DNA of 64,000 nucleotides from Clostridium sp. (GTDB lineage: Bacteria; Bacillota; Clostridia; Clostridiales; Clostridiaceae): contig NZ_JAJFUC010000037.1 of the NCBI RefSeq assembly GCF_021372645.1, positions 1 through 64,000 of the forward strand, in the 5' to 3' direction. Made by a program: the position numbers and the translations under genes. Within the stretch, counting starts at the first letter, position 1, and each line of letters opens with the position of its first letter. Below, piece after piece: positions 61,288 to 64,000 of the stretch. Under the pieces are notes generated by a model, which saw only the letters and a list, made by a program, of their open reading frames with translations, was not told the DNA's origin and searched no databases.

Positions 61288-61467
61288 TTAGACACTCACA
61301 TCTATGTGATTACCTAGATTAGGGTCTAACGCAACATTCTTTATCATTTCTGTCATTTGGTTTGCATTTTCCTTACCTGTATCCATTGCCATCTTCATCA
61401 CTGCTATACCAGCATCTTGTTGTACTCTAGATTGACTCATTATCATTGATAACACTGCTATATCCAT
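61288..61467 (-). CDS. YjfB-type small putative motility protein, copy 2
   Basis: The 59-residue protein starts MDIAVLSMIMSQSRVQQDAG, has VMKMAMDTGKENANQM and ends near NHIDVSV. It shares the layout of copy 1 at 54491. GGAGGTGG precedes the ATG. It lies downstream of the large flagellin and its terminator, and 5 bp upstream of the coiled-coil gene. No sigma-28 promoter is clear in its 99-bp upstream gap. Confidence 0.85.
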   Translation of the reverse strand: MDIAVLSMIMSQSRVQQDAGIAVMKMAMDTGKENANQMTEMIKNVALDPNLGNHIDVSV

Positions 61468-61565
61468 ATAACCACCTCCAATTTACTATTTTTTCCAATA
61501 GCAATCACTTTAATAAAGAAACAACTTAGGCTTATTTCTACCATAAACATTTTCTCCTAAATATT

Positions 61566-61596
61566 TAAAAAGAGCCAGAGCTTATAACTCTGACTC
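61566..61596 (-). terminator. Terminator of the flagellin-intron transcript
   Basis: On the minus strand GAGTCAGAG, loop, CTCTGGCTC (arms 61588-61596 and 61572-61580, one mismatch) is followed by TTTTTAAA. It lies about 110 bp beyond the second flagellin stop codon, so the intron and second exon are inside the flagellin transcript. Confidence 0.85.
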
Positions 61597-61708
61597 CTAA
61601 TTATTACTTCTATAAATTCATCAAATATATGAAACTCCTTCTCCTTACGTCGAATGAGTACTCACAGAGTAAGCGACTCACTTAAAATCATAGATTTAGG
61701 TTCGCTGC

Positions 61709-61753
61709 TTATCTTAATAATTGAAGAACTTGTTGAGGTTGTTGATTTGCTTG
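61709..61753 (-). CDS. Second copy of the flagellin C-terminal coding sequence (3' exon)
   Basis: Fifteen codons read QANQQPQQVLQLLR and stop (TAA 61711-61709). This is the standard flagellin D0 end. It starts right after the predicted last G of the group I intron and has no start codon or ribosome site of its own. It makes sense only as a 3' exon joined by splicing, or as a remnant of the gene into which the intron first inserted. It differs from the upstream copy by one residue (NQ for NN) and by many silent bases. Confidence 0.8.
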   Translation of the reverse strand, partial: QANQQPQQVLQLLR

Positions 61754-62152
61754 CGTTTCATCAATGACCTTTCAATCATTGCCAGACTATATCTTCACCC
61801 GTTTTTAGTTGAAACTTCAGAATTGAGAGTTATATATTACCCAAACTTTCAATTTTCCACTTTCCACTATCAACTAATCCTCGGGGTTGGGCACTTCGGG
61901 AAACCTCATCCCTACGAGTTTCATCACCATGGCTACTCGCTTTAGGTGGTATACTCTAGTCGTTGAGCCTTCTCCAACTTTTCAGTCCAGGAGCTTGGCT
62001 GCTGATTATCCAATCCGTTTGCTTTTCAATCTATCACGTTTGTCTTTTCAAACTCCGCTGTAGAGAAACGGCTTAAGGAAGTTCCAGCAATTCACCCAAT
62101 GTGTGCTTAAAGATTACTCTTTAAGAGACCCTTAAATAATCAATTACCTAAG
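61754..62152 (-). ncRNA. Group I self-splicing intron in the flagellin gene (5' end at 62152 or 62188)
   Basis: On the minus strand all core elements appear in order. P2: CTTAAAG/CTTTAAG (62125-62119, 62112-62106). P3: TTGGGTG (62099-62093) with CACCTAA (61948-61942). P4: TGCTG (62089-62085) with CAGCA (62004-62000), in the P and Q elements AATTGCTGGAAC and AATCAGCAGCCAAGC. P6: CTCC/GGAG. R element CTCAACGACTAGA; P7: GACTA (61961-61957) with TAGTC (61789-61785) in the S element AAGATATAGTC. P8: GCGAGT/ACTCGT. P9: CAATGA/TCATTG. The last base is G 61754. There is no ORF inside. The 5' splice site is ambiguous: after GGCT at 62189 or after CTT at 62153. Group I introns in flagellin genes are known from Geobacillus. 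Confidence 0.9.
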
Positions 62153-64000
62153 AAGTTGTAACACTTGTTGAGGTTGATTATTTGCTTGAGCCAACATAGC
62201 TTGAGCAGCTTGAGAAAGAATATTATTCTTTGAGAATGTTGACATTTCTTTAGCCATATCAACGTCTCTAATTCTTGATTCAGCAGAAGTTAAGTTTTCT
62301 GATGAAGTTCCCAAGTTATTAATTGTGTGTTCTAATCTGTTTTGAGAAGCACCTAAGTCAGCTCTTTGGCCAGATACTGATTTTATAGCATTATCTATAA
62401 CCTTAATAGCTGCAGTTGCTTTATCATGATCTGATATATCAAGAGCATATTCTGTATTAGTACTAGTTGTTCCATTAGTTACTGTTGTATCTTTTGTAAA
62501 TGCTGCTCCTTCAGTACCTGCTGATGCTCCAGATATGTCTCCAGACACTCCAAGAGCTTTTGATCTCATATCTCCTATTGCAATTTCAAAACTTTGTCCT
62601 TGATTAGCTCCAATTTGTAAAGTAGCTTTAAATGTACCACCTGATGCATCTTGACCATCAGTGATTCCACCTAGTAATGTTGCTGCATAGTCTCCTGATA
62701 CCTTTAATGTTGGTGTAGCTCCATCTGTTGGAATTGCACCTGTTTGCATCTCAAATGATATTTTATCTGATGCTTGTGAAGCTTGAAGCTTAGATGTCAA
62801 GTCTACAGTATTTCCATCCTTATCTACAGCAGTTTTCAATGCTTCATTAAGTGATGCTGTTAAACCAACTATAGTATCAGCTGCTGCAAGACCACCAGCC
62901 ACTTTAATTGCAGCATCATTTAAAGTCACAGTGTAATTTGTACCATTTAAAGTAACATCAATTTTTTTACCTTGAGCTGTATCAGCATTTATTTTATCTG
63001 AATCAGTTCCAAAGGATGTTGTTGCTACAGTATTACCAGTAACTTTAGCTGCTGTTCCATCTTGACCTACAGATACAGATGTTCCTTTTGCAGTAGCTAA
63101 AACATCCCAAGTAGCGGAAGCACCAGCATCGTAGTTCATATTTCCAAATCCTAATTGAGCTAACTCAGCTGTTATATCTTTAGTAGTATCTACTTTTCCA
63201 GTTCCATCATTAGCATTTGATGCAAGTGTTAAGTTTTGATCAATACCAGTTCCCTTAGTAGCAAAACTTAGTTCTCCATTATCTTTTACAGTAACATTTA
63301 CCAAACTTCCCAATTTAACCAATCCACTATCATCAGTTAAATTTTCTAATGCTAACTGCATCCCTTCAGCTGTACCAGTTTTTCCAGCAAAATCTATTTC
63401 AGTGCCTGCAACCGTAACTTTTGTTCCACCTGCATATGCCGCTAATACATCTTTATTTGCTTTACCTACAGCGTCACTAAAATCAAATTTAATACCTTTT
63501 GCAATACCAGTTGTATCATCAATTCCTCCAACATATAATCCTAAATCAGCTAAGCCAGCTAATGAGAAAGTATTTGTTGTTTTTACTGCATCTGCATTAA
63601 TATTAGATACGACCGCTGCTTTAGCTCCAGTACCTGTAGCTTCATTACTACCAATTGCTAAAGTATTTGCTGATGCACCACCATTTAATAATTTTTGAGT
63701 ATTAAATTCAGTAGTATTACCTATTCTGTTAATTTCTGATGTTAATTGATTCATTTCTTTTTGTATTGCAGTTCTATCAGAACTAACATTAGTATCATTA
63801 GCTGATTGAGTAGCTAATTCTCTCATTCTTTGAAGAATTGAAGTAGTTTCATTTAATGCACCTTCAGCTGTTTGAATCATTGATATACCATCTTGAGCAT
63901 TAGCTGAAGCTGTATCAAGACCTCTTATTTGTCCCCTCATTTTTTCAGATATAGCTAATCCTGCTGCATCATCTGCTGCACTATTAATTCTAAGACCTGA
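62144..64000 (-). CDS. Large flagellin, 5' end beyond the window
   Basis: The frame is open to the window edge. The visible part starts SGLRINSAADDAAGLAISEK, the conserved D1 region, so only about 32 N-terminal residues are missing. D1 continues with GQIRGLDTASANAQDGISMIQTAEGALNE. A large Ala/Thr/Gly/Asp-rich variable region of about 400 residues follows (the surface-exposed D2/D3). The C-terminal D1/D0 has NRLEHTINNLGTSSENLTSAESRIRDVDMAKEM and ends AMLAQANNQPQQVLQLLR. With about 650 residues it is long for a flagellin. The stop codon is immediately upstream of, or inside, a group I intron that is followed by a second copy of the last 14 codons. Confidence 0.95.
   Translation of the reverse strand, partial: SGLRINSAADDAAGLAISEKMRGQIRGLDTASANAQDGISMIQTAEGALNETTSILQRMRELATQSANDTNVSSDRTAIQKEMNQLTSEINRIGNTTEFNTQKLLNGGASANTLAIGSNEATGTGAKAAVVSNINADAVKTTNTFSLAGLADLGLYVGGIDDTTGIAKGIKFDFSDAVGKANKDVLAAYAGGTKVTVAGTEIDFAGKTGTAEGMQLALENLTDDSGLVKLGSLVNVTVKDNGELSFATKGTGIDQNLTLASNANDGTGKVDTTKDITAELAQLGFGNMNYDAGASATWDVLATAKGTSVSVGQDGTAAKVTGNTVATTSFGTDSDKINADTAQGKKIDVTLNGTNYTVTLNDAAIKVAGGLAAADTIVGLTASLNEALKTAVDKDGNTVDLTSKLQASQASDKISFEMQTGAIPTDGATPTLKVSGDYAATLLGGITDGQDASGGTFKATLQIGANQGQSFEIAIGDMRSKALGVSGDISGASAGTEGAAFTKDTTVTNGTTSTNTEYALDISDHDKATAAIKVIDNAIKSVSGQRADLGASQNRLEHTINNLGTSSENLTSAESRIRDVDMAKEMSTFSKNNILSQAAQAMLAQANNQPQQVLQLLR

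Noticed and set aside
61721-61945. 74-codon plus-strand frame across the intron
   Set aside because: It is antisense to the group I intron core and the 3' exon; it has no ribosome site and no protein pattern.
63402-63698. 98-codon plus-strand frame
   Set aside because: It is antisense to the flagellin variable region and has no ribosome site or recognisable content.

Overview
The window is low-GC, AT-rich DNA with Firmicutes-type Shine-Dalgarno sequences, a complete spoIIA-sigF and spoVA sporulation set, gpr and spoIIP, a CIRCE/HrcA heat-shock operon and a clostridial flagellar operon with a fused FliR-FlhB. This points to a motile, spore-forming Clostridium (sensu stricto), probably near C. 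beijerinckii, C. butyricum or C. saccharoperbutylacetonicum. The species call is inference. Almost all genes lie on the minus strand. The only plus-strand genes are rpsT, a small unknown gene at 24542 and a homing endonuclease gene at 58637.

Layout. 1-588: a dense array of mini-palindromes. 589-4314: hrcA-grpE-dnaK behind a sigma-A promoter and CIRCE. 4469-8793: hemW, a TerB-like gene, lepA and a small membrane protein. 9079-12086: spoIIP, gpr and, divergent from gpr, rpsT; two structured intergenic repeats lie between spoIIP and gpr. 12151-17433: holA, a short comEC and a P-type ATPase-like protein with every catalytic motif degraded. 17703-21375: spoVAC-AD-AE and spoIIAA-AB-sigF. 21801-27633: a Lon-like protease without a P-loop, a small unknown gene and a canonical Ca-type ATPase. 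27700-29858: a tandem repeat array and a Mn-dependent pyrophosphatase.

29934-52769 is a nearly complete flagellar basal body, hook and export operon, reading flgB, flgC, fliE, fliF, fliG, fliH, fliI, fliJ, fliK, flgD, a hook-associated gene, flgE, flbD, fliL, fliO, fliP, fliQ, fliR-flhB, flhA, flhF, flhG, a PilZ gene, sigD, two small membrane genes and two flgF/flgG-type rod genes. A cyclic-di-GMP class I riboswitch with an intrinsic terminator (53134-53298) lies upstream of flgB. With the PilZ protein encoded in the same operon, it suggests c-di-GMP control both of flagellar transcription and of flagellar function.

53603-64000 is a filament and filament-modification region. It has a short divergent flagellin, two YjfB-type small proteins, two paralogous coiled-coil proteins, a secreted BspA-type leucine-rich-repeat protein, a TPR-containing glycosyltransferase, a FliB-type flagellin lysine methylase and a large flagellin that runs off the window edge.

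The most striking feature is a group I intron of about 400-435 nt (61754 to 62152 or 62188) at the 3' end of the large flagellin gene. All the core helices P2, P3, P4, P6, P7, P8 and P9 can be drawn by hand. It is followed by a second, intact copy of the flagellin C-terminal coding sequence, so the unspliced and the spliced transcript would both encode a complete flagellin C-terminus. The intron has no ORF of its own, but a free-standing two-motif LAGLIDADG homing endonuclease gene lies about 2.3 kb away.

The gaps between genes are rich in several families of small repeats: mini-palindromes with three-base loops, a 39-41 bp tandem unit present in two arrays, a structured element with ATAACAAGTC ends, and CAGTTAAC-bounded elements inside the flagellar operon.
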